From NCBI GenBank assembly GCA_947630125.1, contig CANRGO010000004.1, positions 1-64,000 of the forward strand: 64,000 nt of DNA. The letters are read 5' to 3'. Shown here piece by piece: positions 42,020-52,110 of this stretch. Position 1 is the stretch's first letter. Each line of letters starts with the position of its first letter. Position numbers and translations under genes: made by a program. Under the pieces are notes generated by a model. The model had not been told where the DNA came from. It ran no database searches and saw nothing but the letters and a program-made list of their open reading frames with translations. This DNA is from an uncultured Lachnospiraceae bacterium. GTDB taxonomy: Bacteria; Bacillota; Clostridia; Lachnospirales; Lachnospiraceae.

Positions 42020-43096
42020 CTACTTAATATCGTCAGCCTTTAAGTATCCAGAATCCATAACCAGTTCCTGATAATTATCAACGGTTACGATAAATGGTTC
42101 AAGAAGGTAAGAAGGTACAATTTTTACATTGTTATCATATGTTTCTGTATCGTTAATTTCTGGTTCTGTTCCACTAAGAACTGCATCTACCATGTTAGCT
42201 GCAACTTTTGCAAGCAATCTGGTATCTTTTAAGATTGTTGAATATTGATCTCCTGAAATAATTAATTTAATAGAAGCTGCTTCAGCATCCTGTCCAGTTA
42301 CTACTGGAGTGGTCTCACCTGTTAAACCAAATGCTGTTAAAGAAGAAAGAATACCTCTGGAAATTCCATCATATGGTGATAAAACCCCATGAATAACAGT
42401 TCCATCAGAATAAGAAGCTGCTAAGATAGCATCCATACGAGCCTGAGCAACTGCTCCGTCCCAACGAAGTGTTCCAACTTCTTCCTGTGTTACTTGTCCG
42501 GAAACTACATTGATTGTTCCATCATCCATTAAAGGTTGTAGAATATCCATAGCTCCCTGGAAGAAATAGAAAGAGTTTGTATCATCTGGTGAACCTGCAA
42601 ATAATTCGATGTTGTAAGGACCTTCACCTTTCATGGTTTTAAGTCCTTCTACTAAAGATTCAGCTTGTAACTGACCAACTCTTCTATTATCAAAGGTTGC
42701 ATAATAACTTACTGCATCTGAGTTAACCAGCAAACGGTCATAAGAAATAATTTTTACGCCTTCTTTTGCTGCTTCATCTAAGGTATCAGAAAGTGTAGAT
42801 CCATCGATGGCTGCAATTACAAGAACTTTCGCACCTTTGGTAATCATGTTTTCAATCTGTGATTTCTGTGTTGGGATATCATCCTCTGCATATTGTAAAT
42901 CTACGGTATAACCTTTTTCTTCTAATACTTCTTTCATTGCTGCGCCGTCTTTGATCCAACGTTCACTTGACTGTGTTGGCATGGAAATACCAATGTACTT
43001 GTCATCTTTTCCACCGCCACAACCTGTAAAAAGTGTCATCACAAGTGTTGTGAGTGCCAAAAGAGCAACTGCTTTTTTAAATCCTTTTTGTCTCAT
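42020..43096 (-). CDS. ChvE-type multiple-monosaccharide substrate-binding lipoprotein
   Basis: MRQKGFKKAVALLALTTLVMTLFTGCGGG; IGISMPTQSSERWIKDG. Confidence 0.9.
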   Translation of the reverse strand: MRQKGFKKAVALLALTTLVMTLFTGCGGGKDDKYIGISMPTQSSERWIKDGAAMKEVLEEKGYTVDLQYAEDDIPTQKSQIENMITKGAKVLVIAAIDGSTLSDTLDEAAKEGVKIISYDRLLVNSDAVSYYATFDNRRVGQLQAESLVEGLKTMKGEGPYNIELFAGSPDDTNSFYFFQGAMDILQPLMDDGTINVVSGQVTQEEVGTLRWDGAVAQARMDAILAASYSDGTVIHGVLSPYDGISRGILSSLTAFGLTGETTPVVTGQDAEAASIKLIISGDQYSTILKDTRLLAKVAANMVDAVLSGTEPEINDTETYDNNVKIVPSYLLEPFIVTVDNYQELVMDSGYLKADDIK

Positions 43097-43184
43097 AAAA
43101 ATCCTCCCATACATTTTGTTGTTTTATCGTTACTTGTATACCCTGCATTCAAAACAATTCGTAACTTATAACCCCATACAAATT

Positions 43185-43213
43185 TTCGTTTGCTTTCGTT
43201 TCGAATTTCGTTT
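43185..43213. promoter_or_regulatory. TTCGTTT operator array (3 copies)
   Basis: TTCGTTT at 43185, 43195 and 43207. Confidence 0.6.
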
Positions 43214-43404
43214 TTGATTGCTTAATTGAATAATAGCACCGCTAATAATAATTGTCAACAATTCTATTTCAATTTTCTTTGTTTTTTTATTCACATTTTA
43301 CCATCTTGTCTCAAAATAACTTGGTTGCTATTTATGCAAAATGTACATATACAAATTTATATACATATTTTAATGTACATTATTGTGATTATTCACATAA
43401 ATTG

Positions 43405-43421
43405 TTCGTTTATGTTCGTTT
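43405..43421. promoter_or_regulatory. TTCGTTT operator array (2 copies)
   Basis: TTCGTTT at 43405 and 43415. Confidence 0.55.
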
Positions 43422-43539
43422 TGATTTGCTTTCCTTTTCTTAACCATTGTTTCATGTTGTTATTTTTACCGAAATCATGTATGATTATGATATATTTTTT
43501 GACATACTTTCATACATCAAATAGAAAAGGACGAAGCTT

Positions 43540-44313
43540 ATGTTTGCCATAGAACGAATAAAAATTATCAAAAATCACCTTCTGAAAGAACAAAAAGTAT
43601 CAGTGGCCAAACTTAGTGAATTATTAAATGTGACCGAAGTTACCATTCGAAGAGATTTAGAAAAATTAGAACATGAGGGTTTCTTAAAAAGAACCCATGG
43701 TGGTGCTGTGTTAACCGATTACGTTGAGGATGCACTGAATGGTGAATCTGAAGATTTTGATGACTTTATTAATTATCAGGAAATTGCAGATACTGCCAGT
43801 CGTTTGGTAAATGACGGAGAATCTATTATGCTCACCAGTGGCCTGATTAATCAGTTTATCGCCAGATCCTTAGGAGAACGAAGTGGTATCTCCATCGTCA
43901 CCAACGATTTTCAAATCGCACAGAACTTTCAAAGCCAAGGAGATAATTGTTTGATTTTTCTAGGTGGGGACATGGATGATAAAGCCGTTTATGGACAAAT
44001 GACCTTGGATAACTTAAGGAATTTTTCTTTTGATCATGTTTTTATTGAAGTAGATGGTCTCCATGAGGCAAATGGAATCACGGTAAACAGTACAAAAAAG
44101 GCAACTTTGATTCAAAAAGCAGCCGCTTTGTCCGAATCCGTAAACATCGTTTGTTTATCAAAAAATTTTGGAAGCAGATCCTTATACCGTGTCGGAAAAC
44201 TTGAAATGGCAAACCGCATCCTAACGGATTCGAAATTAGATGATCACTTTAAAAGCATGATTTACAACCATAAAATTCCATTATTTACTTCCATTGATGT
44301 TTATGAAAACTAA
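43540..44313 (+). CDS. DeoR-family transcriptional regulator
   Basis: KLSELLNVTEVTIRRDLEKLEHEGFLKRTHGGAVL. Confidence 0.92.
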   Translation: MFAIERIKIIKNHLLKEQKVSVAKLSELLNVTEVTIRRDLEKLEHEGFLKRTHGGAVLTDYVEDALNGESEDFDDFINYQEIADTASRLVNDGESIMLTSGLINQFIARSLGERSGISIVTNDFQIAQNFQSQGDNCLIFLGGDMDDKAVYGQMTLDNLRNFSFDHVFIEVDGLHEANGITVNSTKKATLIQKAAALSESVNIVCLSKNFGSRSLYRVGKLEMANRILTDSKLDDHFKSMIYNHKIPLFTSIDVYEN

Positions 44314-44332
44314 CCACTAAGAGGAAAAGTCT

Positions 44333-45841
44333 GTGAAGAATCCAATTTTAGAATTAAAAAATATAGATCTTTGTGTTTCCAACTTTACCATCAATCAAAT
44401 AAATCTAACTCTGTATCCTGGCGAAGTTCATATGATTATGGGAGAAAATGGTTCTGGAAAAAGTCTGCTTATGGAATTAATCAGTGGACTTGTACAGCCT
44501 GACTCTGGGGAAATCTGGTATGACGGGAAGCTTATGACTCAGGGGTTTCAGACACCCGCTTCCAATGAGCAGTTGATTTTTATTCAACAATACTCCATTC
44601 TTCTGGAAAACATCAGCGTTGCTGAAAATTTATATTTTCATAACCTTCCTTATAAGAATAAATTTTTAAAAATAATTGATTACCCCAAATTAAATGCACA
44701 ATTTCGAGATTTAATCAAAGAATTAGACTTACCCATCAAGGATACTGACAAAGTAGAACACTTAGGTCTTGCCCAACGACAAATGATTGAATTTTTAAAG
44801 GCCTATGTTTCAAATTCTAAGGTTGTTATTTTGGACGAACCTTCTGCTTCTCTGACCTCCAGCGAGCGAGATTTATTATATCGCATTGTGAATCAAATTA
44901 AAAAACGTGGTGCTGGTATCTTTTACATCACCCATCGCATCGATGATGCGATACAAATCGGCGATCGCATTACCCTACTAAACAATGGCTCTTTGATTGG
45001 AACCAAAGTGATCGCAGAAACAACAGAGGATGAAATCATAAATCTTTTGGTTGGAACCCATCTAAAAGAGCGTTACCCAAAACTGAATTGTAAAAAAGGA
45101 AAAGAGTTGTTCTCGGTAAGCAATCTTTCCTATGAAGATAAGTTACTGGATATTAATTTTCGCCTTCAGGAGGGAGAAGTTTTTGGTATCACTGGCCTTG
45201 CAGGCTCTGGACGTTCTCTTCTTGCCAAGTGCCTGTTCGGTGCACTTAATTATCAAGGGCAAATTTCCATACAAGGGAAACCCGTTCGACTCAAAAGCCC
45301 CAAGGATGCCATCGCACATCAAATCGCATTACTTCCAGAGGACCGCTACGAAGATTCCATTTTCAAATATTTAAACACCATGGAAAATGTTGCACTTCCA
45401 TCCTTACATCGTTTTTCTCAAAACAGCATAATCAATTCCCATTTTATGAATCAGTCGGTGCTGGATTACATCAATAAGTTAAACTTACCCAAAGGAAACA
45501 GAAAAAATATCAATTCCTTTAGTGAGGGCAGTTTACAAAAAGCTATCTTTGCAAAATGGCTCATGAGTCTCGCTCGCATCTTTATATTAGATGAACCAAC
45601 CAGAGGCATTGATCTTGCCAGTAAAATTGATATCTATAACTTTATCAATGATTTAACCAAGAAAAAGGCCGCGGTTATTTATATATCCTCTGATGTAGAA
45701 GAGATTATGGGCATCTGCGATCGGGTTGCTATCCTTACTGATAAAAGTATTCTTTGTATTTTAAAAACAAGCGAAACCAGCGTACAAGAAATTACAGAAT
45801 TACAAATACGCGGAAACAAAGAAAATCATACAAAGGAATAA
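44333..45841 (+). CDS. RbsA-like double ABC ATPase without adjacent permease
   Basis: GENGSGKSLLMELISGL; GLAGSGRSLLAKCLFG; degenerate second signature FSEGSLQKAIFAKW; GTG start. Confidence 0.85.
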   Translation: MKNPILELKNIDLCVSNFTINQINLTLYPGEVHMIMGENGSGKSLLMELISGLVQPDSGEIWYDGKLMTQGFQTPASNEQLIFIQQYSILLENISVAENLYFHNLPYKNKFLKIIDYPKLNAQFRDLIKELDLPIKDTDKVEHLGLAQRQMIEFLKAYVSNSKVVILDEPSASLTSSERDLLYRIVNQIKKRGAGIFYITHRIDDAIQIGDRITLLNNGSLIGTKVIAETTEDEIINLLVGTHLKERYPKLNCKKGKELFSVSNLSYEDKLLDINFRLQEGEVFGITGLAGSGRSLLAKCLFGALNYQGQISIQGKPVRLKSPKDAIAHQIALLPEDRYEDSIFKYLNTMENVALPSLHRFSQNSIINSHFMNQSVLDYINKLNLPKGNRKNINSFSEGSLQKAIFAKWLMSLARIFILDEPTRGIDLASKIDIYNFINDLTKKKAAVIYISSDVEEIMGICDRVAILTDKSILCILKTSETSVQEITELQIRGNKENHTKE

Positions 45842-45842
45842 A

Positions 45843-45885
45843 AAAACTCCGGATCTGGCAAAAGCCAAAAATCCGGAGTTTTCGT
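45843..45885. terminator. hairpin terminator
   Basis: AAAACTCCGGAT / ATCCGGAGTTTT. Confidence 0.8.
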
Positions 45886-45892
45886 ATTTTTA

Positions 45893-46795
45893 TTAATAAT
45901 TAATCTGATAAAACAACTGTGCAATTGGAGAAGTCTTATCAAGCACAATGGTACCATTGTTATTTGCAAAAGAAATCTTCATCGCATCCAACTGACGTAC
46001 AAAGGTATAAAAGTTTGCTTTGCTTTCATCATTATAAGCTGCAGACATGAGTTTCATATATTCTGCATCACCTTCTGCCATAACACGATCTGATTCCTGC
46101 TGTGCTTCTGATAATAGAATGGTTACACTTTCATTGGTTTTATTCTTGATTTCTGTTGCTTCTTTTTGTCCCTGTGCAACAAAAGTTGCTGCAATATTAT
46201 TACGTTCAGAAATCATACGGTCATATACAGCTGCTTTGTTTTCTTCTGGAAGATCTAACATCTTCGTTTCAATGGCAGTTACTTCTATTCCATATCCACT
46301 TAAATTATCACCAATACCGTCCAGGATCATCTTTACAAGTTCACCGTTTCGACCACTGATTACTTCTTCCTGAGGAAGAGAACTGATAACATTCTTCATG
46401 GAGTTGTAAACTGTAGTGTTAATTCTATATTCCGCAGTTTCTCTGGAACCACTTAACTTTTGAATAAATAATTTTGCATCTACGATTTTCCAGGTTGCAA
46501 AACAATCGGAAATCATTGTCTTTTTATCCGAAGTCATAACTTCAGAAGGAGCTAAATCATATAACATTAAGTCACGCTCTATTTTAGACACAGTTTGAAT
46601 AAATGGGATTTTAAACGATAGACCAAAAGCAGTATCTTCTGTTTTTTCTACACGTATAATCTTACCAAACTGCTTAACAACGCTAAACTCATTGGGCCTT
46701 GTTTCCACACGGCACAATGAAAAGAATACATTTAAAACGATAAAAACAATAATTATTTTAAAAACAATATTTCCAAACTTACCTAATCGATTCAT
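45893..46795 (-). CDS. hflC: HflC-like SPFH protein
   Basis: RPNEFSVVKQFGKI; SPFH organisation; paired with HflK. Confidence 0.85.
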   Translation of the reverse strand: MNRLGKFGNIVFKIIIVFIVLNVFFSLCRVETRPNEFSVVKQFGKIIRVEKTEDTAFGLSFKIPFIQTVSKIERDLMLYDLAPSEVMTSDKKTMISDCFATWKIVDAKLFIQKLSGSRETAEYRINTTVYNSMKNVISSLPQEEVISGRNGELVKMILDGIGDNLSGYGIEVTAIETKMLDLPEENKAAVYDRMISERNNIAATFVAQGQKEATEIKNKTNESVTILLSEAQQESDRVMAEGDAEYMKLMSAAYNDESKANFYTFVRQLDAMKISFANNNGTIVLDKTSPIAQLFYQINY

Positions 46796-46812
46796 GTTTA
46801 TACCTCAACTTT

Positions 46813-47793
46813 CTAATTGGTTACAGAAGAACTGTCTGTCGTTGTTTGGTTTCCAACGTTGATAGAGCTAAATTCTTCCAGAGGTAATAGTGTCTGAGTT
46901 GAACCGTCTGTAATATAAACCTTCATATTAGGAAGTAAATCCTCAATTGTTTCAAAAAACATTCGCTGTTTTGTAATGTAAGGGAAATTCAAGTATTCTG
47001 CGTATAAGGATTCAAATCTCTGAACCTGTCCTTCTGCTTCATTAATTCTGGATTCCTTATATGCATTCGCATCCTTTGTAATCTTATCTGCTTTTGCTTC
47101 TGCTTCCGGTATTCTGGTATTTGCATCAGCTTTTGCGTTGTTTACTGCCGTTTCCATACTTTGCTTTGCATCTTCTACGCCTTTAAAAGCTGATGCAACT
47201 TCTGTTGGTGGCTCTGAATCCTGAATGGTGGCATTCACTAGCATAATACCGATATCTTCTTTTTCCAGTCTGTTTCTTAGTAAATCTTCAACAGTTGTCT
47301 GTATTTCTAATTTACCAGTGGTCAGAACCGTATCAATGTCATGAACACCAACCGTATCTCTGATATAACTCTGCGCTAGGTTTTTCAGAATCACCTCTGG
47401 TTCCTCTGAAGAATAAATATATTTTACAGGATCAACAATCTGGTATTCAAAGTAAAAATCAATATTTACAAAGTTATAATCATTGGTAATCATAAAAGAT
47501 TCTTTTGGTATAGATTCGCCCGTATTTAAATCATAACCTACTGAAAATCCTTTTACAGCCTTTGATACCACTTTTTTATACTGCACAAAAGGTACCTTAA
47601 AGTTCATACCAGTTTCATCTACTACTTCCGTTTTACCAAAGGTTGTTACAACAGCAAATTCATCTTCATTCAAAAAATAAACCGACTGAAAAATTGCAAC
47701 CACAATAAATAATAGGATTACCACAAGACTAATCACTGAGTAAACAATATTTCTCGCATTTTGCCCTTCCTTCATTCTTGGTCCGTTTTCCAT
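46813..47793 (-). CDS. hflK: HflK-like SPFH protein
   Basis: EFAVVTTFGKTEVV; IPEAEAKADKITKDANAYKESRINEAEGQVQRFESLYAEY. Confidence 0.85.
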   Translation of the reverse strand: MENGPRMKEGQNARNIVYSVISLVVILLFIVVAIFQSVYFLNEDEFAVVTTFGKTEVVDETGMNFKVPFVQYKKVVSKAVKGFSVGYDLNTGESIPKESFMITNDYNFVNIDFYFEYQIVDPVKYIYSSEEPEVILKNLAQSYIRDTVGVHDIDTVLTTGKLEIQTTVEDLLRNRLEKEDIGIMLVNATIQDSEPPTEVASAFKGVEDAKQSMETAVNNAKADANTRIPEAEAKADKITKDANAYKESRINEAEGQVQRFESLYAEYLNFPYITKQRMFFETIEDLLPNMKVYITDGSTQTLLPLEEFSSINVGNQTTTDSSSVTN

Positions 47794-47900
47794 TTTTAAA
47801 TCCTCTCCGCCTGAACATTCTTTTCAGGACTTACCTAATATAGTTTGTTTATTTATTCACACAACATCTGTATTATACCATAAACTACAGCTATCATTTC

Positions 47901-49091
47901 TTAAATTTTTATGATTTTTCGCATCGGTTTGTAAAATAACAGTACTATAAATACCACCAAAAGCATTGGAAACATCGTTGCACTTAAAATACCCCACTTT
48001 AAACTTGATGTTGCCTGTGCCACAAATCCTACTATTCCAGGACCAGATGCACAACCTATATCTCCGCCTAAAGCAAGAATTGCAAACATAGCAGTTCCTC
48101 CCTGTGGATATAATCCAGAAGAAAGACTAAATACCCCTGGCCACATAATACCTACTGAAAACCCACAAATCCCACAGGCGATCAGTGAAATTACCGGAAT
48201 CGGAGAAAAGACCACCACCAAATAACTGATGACACACAACGCCCCACTATATGCAATGGTTCTTTTCAGATTCATTTTACTTCCATAAATACCATAAATC
48301 GTTCTGGATACTCCCATCAGCAGAGCAAAAAAACAAGGCCCCAACAAATCTCCAAAGGTTTTGGATACCTTTAATCCCGTCTCTGCAAAATAAGAAGCCC
48401 ATTGTGACATAGCAAGTTCCGACGCACCAGAGCAAATCATCAGCAAAAAAAGCAACCAAAAAACTCGAACCCCAAATAGTTTTCGAAGCGGGAGGCGTTC
48501 ATGTTCTTCCACTAATTTTTCCATGGGTACTTTTGCAAATAAAAAGGCGTTCAAAAATGGTACCAAGGCCCAAATAATAGCCATATATTTCCAATGTTCA
48601 ATTCCAAAATTCAGAAAAAAGATGGTGGAAAACAACACAACACTAACCTGTCCCCAACAGTAAAAGGAATGCAGCATACTCATGGCAGACTCTTTTTCAT
48701 CACCAGGTAGTGCTTCTACCACAGGAGAAACAACAACCTCCATGATGCCACCACCAATTCCATTTAACACCACAGCAAGCATAAGTCCAAGATAAGGATT
48801 CGAGAAAAGTAGTGGAAAAATCCCCAATCCACTTAAACCAATGACACAGCAAATATTTGCAAGTATCATAGCCTTTCGATAACCGATTCGGTCCACATAT
48901 TTAGCACAAATCAAATCCGTAAGAATTTGAGTACAAAAATTCAACATAATAAGGAGACTAATTTTTTCCAAGGATATCTGAAACTGACTTTGAAATGTAA
49001 CAAATAACAAAGGAGCCAGATTATTCACAATTGCCTGGGTAAACAGACCCATATAACTGGCATATTTAGTATGTTTATATGTTAGGTGCAT
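47901..49091 (-). CDS. MFS transporter
   Basis: 396 aa, 12 hydrophobic segments, DRIGYRKAM loop. Confidence 0.85.
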   Translation of the reverse strand: MHLTYKHTKYASYMGLFTQAIVNNLAPLLFVTFQSQFQISLEKISLLIMLNFCTQILTDLICAKYVDRIGYRKAMILANICCVIGLSGLGIFPLLFSNPYLGLMLAVVLNGIGGGIMEVVVSPVVEALPGDEKESAMSMLHSFYCWGQVSVVLFSTIFFLNFGIEHWKYMAIIWALVPFLNAFLFAKVPMEKLVEEHERLPLRKLFGVRVFWLLFLLMICSGASELAMSQWASYFAETGLKVSKTFGDLLGPCFFALLMGVSRTIYGIYGSKMNLKRTIAYSGALCVISYLVVVFSPIPVISLIACGICGFSVGIMWPGVFSLSSGLYPQGGTAMFAILALGGDIGCASGPGIVGFVAQATSSLKWGILSATMFPMLLVVFIVLLFYKPMRKIIKI

Positions 49092-49125
49092 CCGTTTTCT
49101 CCCACATTAGATTCTTTGGATATTC

Positions 49126-49638
49126 TTAGTTAACAAATGTTTCATCTAAATGGCGAATCACAAGCTCTTTACTTTCTTCTTTTGAAATTTGTAAAGCAAA
49201 TGCCATTTCACTATATAGGGTATTTTCCGCAAGTTTAAAAAAGCGTTCATCAACAGAAGTATTTTTTTTACCTTCTGCATCTCTGCTCACTTTTCGACTG
49301 TAGATTGCTTTAATAATACCAATTAATTTATTAGGATTCCCGCTATTTAAAGCCTCTTTATATATTTGTTCTCTCTGTTTATCATAAACAACCTGAACCT
49401 CTTCTATTTCTGAGACACCAGATAAGAGTTCCATAAACTGATCCTTATTTAAAACTTTTCTAACTTTATGGTTTTCTCCGTCAACCGATAAGTATAACTT
49501 TACAGTAGAATCTTCGATTGGTACCATAAGATAATAGAGTTTCTTATTTCCCATCATGGAAATATCTAACATCACTTCTTCCTCTACCCTACAAATACCT
49601 TTTCCTGCATACATTACATAATCTCCGATTTCAAACAT
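49126..49638 (-). CDS. CarD/CdnL-family transcriptional regulator
   Basis: MFEIGDYVMYAGKGICRVEEEV...YYLMVPIED. Confidence 0.88.
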   Translation of the reverse strand: MFEIGDYVMYAGKGICRVEEEVMLDISMMGNKKLYYLMVPIEDSTVKLYLSVDGENHKVRKVLNKDQFMELLSGVSEIEEVQVVYDKQREQIYKEALNSGNPNKLIGIIKAIYSRKVSRDAEGKKNTSVDERFFKLAENTLYSEMAFALQISKEESKELVIRHLDETFVN

Positions 49639-49727
49639 ACAATCACTCCTCTTACTTACCTGCCAATCATTAGTTACAAGATAACCTATCTAGTATAACA
49701 GATTTTTCGAGAATTTGTAAGGTTATT

Positions 49728-50576
49728 CTATTCTTCTCGTAAAATATTCTCTACAACCTTTGCAGCATCACATAAATAATCTGCCACAAATTCTTCAAAA
49801 CGTCCTTCATTGACCAATTCTGTTATATTCATATCGATGGGAATGCGTCCTAAAATAGGAACTCCTGTTGCGTCTGAAACTTCGTCCAGTTTACTTTTTC
49901 CAAAGATATGTATTTCTTTCCCACAGTCCGGACACTTAACATAACTCATGTTTTCCACAAAGCCAAGAACTGGAATATTCATCATCTGTGCCATATGCAG
50001 TGCTTTCTTTACGATCATACTCACCAAATCCTGGGGAGAAGTAACAATTATAATACCATCCAGTGGAATGGATTGAAAAACTGTAAGAGGAACATCTCCG
50101 GTTCCTGGTGGCATATCAATAAAGAGATAGTCCAAATCACCCCACAGAACATCTGTCCAAAATTGTTTCACTGTACTGGCAAGGATAGGCCCACGCCAAA
50201 TTACAGGCGTATCCTCTTTATCTAAAATCAAATTCACGGACATCAGCTTCATCTTTCGTTTGGTCAGCTGTGGCAAAATTCCCTGTTGACTTCCCATTGC
50301 TTTTTCTGTTACCCCAAACATTTTTGGAATAGAAGGACCTGTAATATCCGCATCCAAAATACCTACCTGGTAACCTTTTCTCTGCATCAGAACAGACATC
50401 ATGGCAGTTACAAAGGACTTTCCTACACCACCTTTTCCACTGACTACTCCAATTACCTTTTTAACTGTACTATTTCCATTTAACGGTTCAAATGGATGCT
50501 GATTGCTTTTTTCACAGCCTGAGCAGGACTCCTTTGTACAGCCTGAATCCTGACAGCCTTTTGACTTTTCTTGCAT
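49728..50576 (-). CDS. Mrp/NBP35-family Fe-S carrier ATPase
   Basis: VVSGKGGVGKSFVTAMMS; MPPGTGD; Cys-rich N-terminus. Confidence 0.92.
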   Translation of the reverse strand: MQEKSKGCQDSGCTKESCSGCEKSNQHPFEPLNGNSTVKKVIGVVSGKGGVGKSFVTAMMSVLMQRKGYQVGILDADITGPSIPKMFGVTEKAMGSQQGILPQLTKRKMKLMSVNLILDKEDTPVIWRGPILASTVKQFWTDVLWGDLDYLFIDMPPGTGDVPLTVFQSIPLDGIIIVTSPQDLVSMIVKKALHMAQMMNIPVLGFVENMSYVKCPDCGKEIHIFGKSKLDEVSDATGVPILGRIPIDMNITELVNEGRFEEFVADYLCDAAKVVENILREE

Positions 50577-50599
50577 AATCTATTCCAACCTTTCTATTT

Positions 50600-51082
50600 T
50601 TAATCCTGATTTAGTCTTCTTCTACGACAACAGCCGTTTCTTCCACACACTTTTTCCGAACAGGTTTCTGTGCAAATCACATTGTTTGAACCACAATCAG
50701 GACAAACATAACTTCCATTCTTAACCTGCTCCAGGTTTTCAATGCTATCTTTCCATTCTTTTCCACAATCTTCACACTGAATCGGACAGATAAATCTGGT
50801 AAAATTTCCACCGCCTATCTTGATGGATTTACTGTTAATCAAACTATCTGCAATCTTTTCTCTGGCAGACAATAAGATTCTCTGAAATGTAGGTCTGGAA
50901 ATCTCCATTCGAAGAGCACATTCCTCTTGTTCCAGTCCTTCTAAATCCTTCAGACGAATGGCTTCTAATTCTTCTAATTTTAATATGGTTACAGGAACTT
51001 CCGGCATTTCACGTTCCGAGGGAACGAAATATGGAATACCCGGAACATATTCAATTTTTCTCCATTTTGTTGGTCTTGCCAT
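50600..51082 (-). CDS. DUF134 (UPF0251) protein with Cys-rich tail
   Basis: ARPTKWRKIEYVPGIPYFVPSE...LEAIRLKDLEGLEQEECALRMEISRPTFQRIL. Confidence 0.9.
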   Translation of the reverse strand: MARPTKWRKIEYVPGIPYFVPSEREMPEVPVTILKLEELEAIRLKDLEGLEQEECALRMEISRPTFQRILLSAREKIADSLINSKSIKIGGGNFTRFICPIQCEDCGKEWKDSIENLEQVKNGSYVCPDCGSNNVICTETCSEKVCGRNGCCRRRRLNQD

Positions 51083-51135
51083 ATATTCTCCTTTACATCC
51101 TTATATTTTACATTTTCTATTATGCCACAAAGATT

Positions 51136-51981
51136 CTAGGCGGTAAATATTTCATTGCCCGTATTATTATAGACAAACTTATCCCCAAACTGCATCTCAA
51201 TTTCTTTCATGGCACTATCCCCTGTACAGTGACTAAGGCCAAATAATTGAATGTTCAGCTCTTCAAAAGCATTTAATGTTTGCTCCAGTCTATCTTGATC
51301 CGCCTCAATCAAGTGGGTTCCGCCAACAACCCCATAGATTGCCTTTCCTGTTCTTTCCTGAATCGTCTTAAGCATATTGATAATTCCAATATGAGAACAA
51401 CCCACAATTACCAGAAGCCCTTGTTCAGTATCAAAAGCAAGGCAGATTTCATCATCAAAAAAATCCTTGCGGCTTACACCATCTTCCACAATTAAGAATT
51501 TATCCTGTACCATCTCATAATCCGTGATCTGTTGAAAATGATGAAATAGGTAGATTCCTTCCTCAATCTCGAGAAAGTCCTCTTTCACCTTTCGTGGAAT
51601 AATTCCTTTTTCCTCTAAATATGTTTCATCAAAGGGATTCCCAATAAATTTTAGAATACCGTCTTCCAAGGTTTTATATTTTGCTATAAAAAACTCTTCG
51701 CCAACATACAATTGTGGGAATTCAGGATACTCCTGAATCAATGCTTTTAAGCCTCCTGTATGGTCATAATGTCCATGACTAAGAAACACCTTCTCAATGG
51801 ATGTTAAATTCATGTTCATTTTTTTTGCATTTTCCAGAAAATCACCCGACTGTCCTGTATCAAATAGATAGTGGTGAGAACCTGCTTCTATATAAAGAGA
51901 TAAGCCATGCTCTCCTACATATTTTTCATTCTTATCCGGATTATTTTCAATCAGTGTTTTTATTGTTATTTTCATAATCAT
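51136..51981 (-). CDS. MBL-fold metallo-hydrolase
   Basis: SHGHYDHTGGL; ALFGLSHCTG-type C-terminal motif. Confidence 0.9.
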   Translation of the reverse strand: MIMKITIKTLIENNPDKNEKYVGEHGLSLYIEAGSHHYLFDTGQSGDFLENAKKMNMNLTSIEKVFLSHGHYDHTGGLKALIQEYPEFPQLYVGEEFFIAKYKTLEDGILKFIGNPFDETYLEEKGIIPRKVKEDFLEIEEGIYLFHHFQQITDYEMVQDKFLIVEDGVSRKDFFDDEICLAFDTEQGLLVIVGCSHIGIINMLKTIQERTGKAIYGVVGGTHLIEADQDRLEQTLNAFEELNIQLFGLSHCTGDSAMKEIEMQFGDKFVYNNTGNEIFTA

Positions 51982-52110
51982 CCATACCCTATATTTTTAT
52001 ACTTACTACCCTAAGTATACTTTATTATGGGCATATGTCAATTATAATAAATAAAAAGTCGCAGAGATTTTGATTTAACAAAATTCTCCACGACAAATCG
52101 TATTTTTTTC

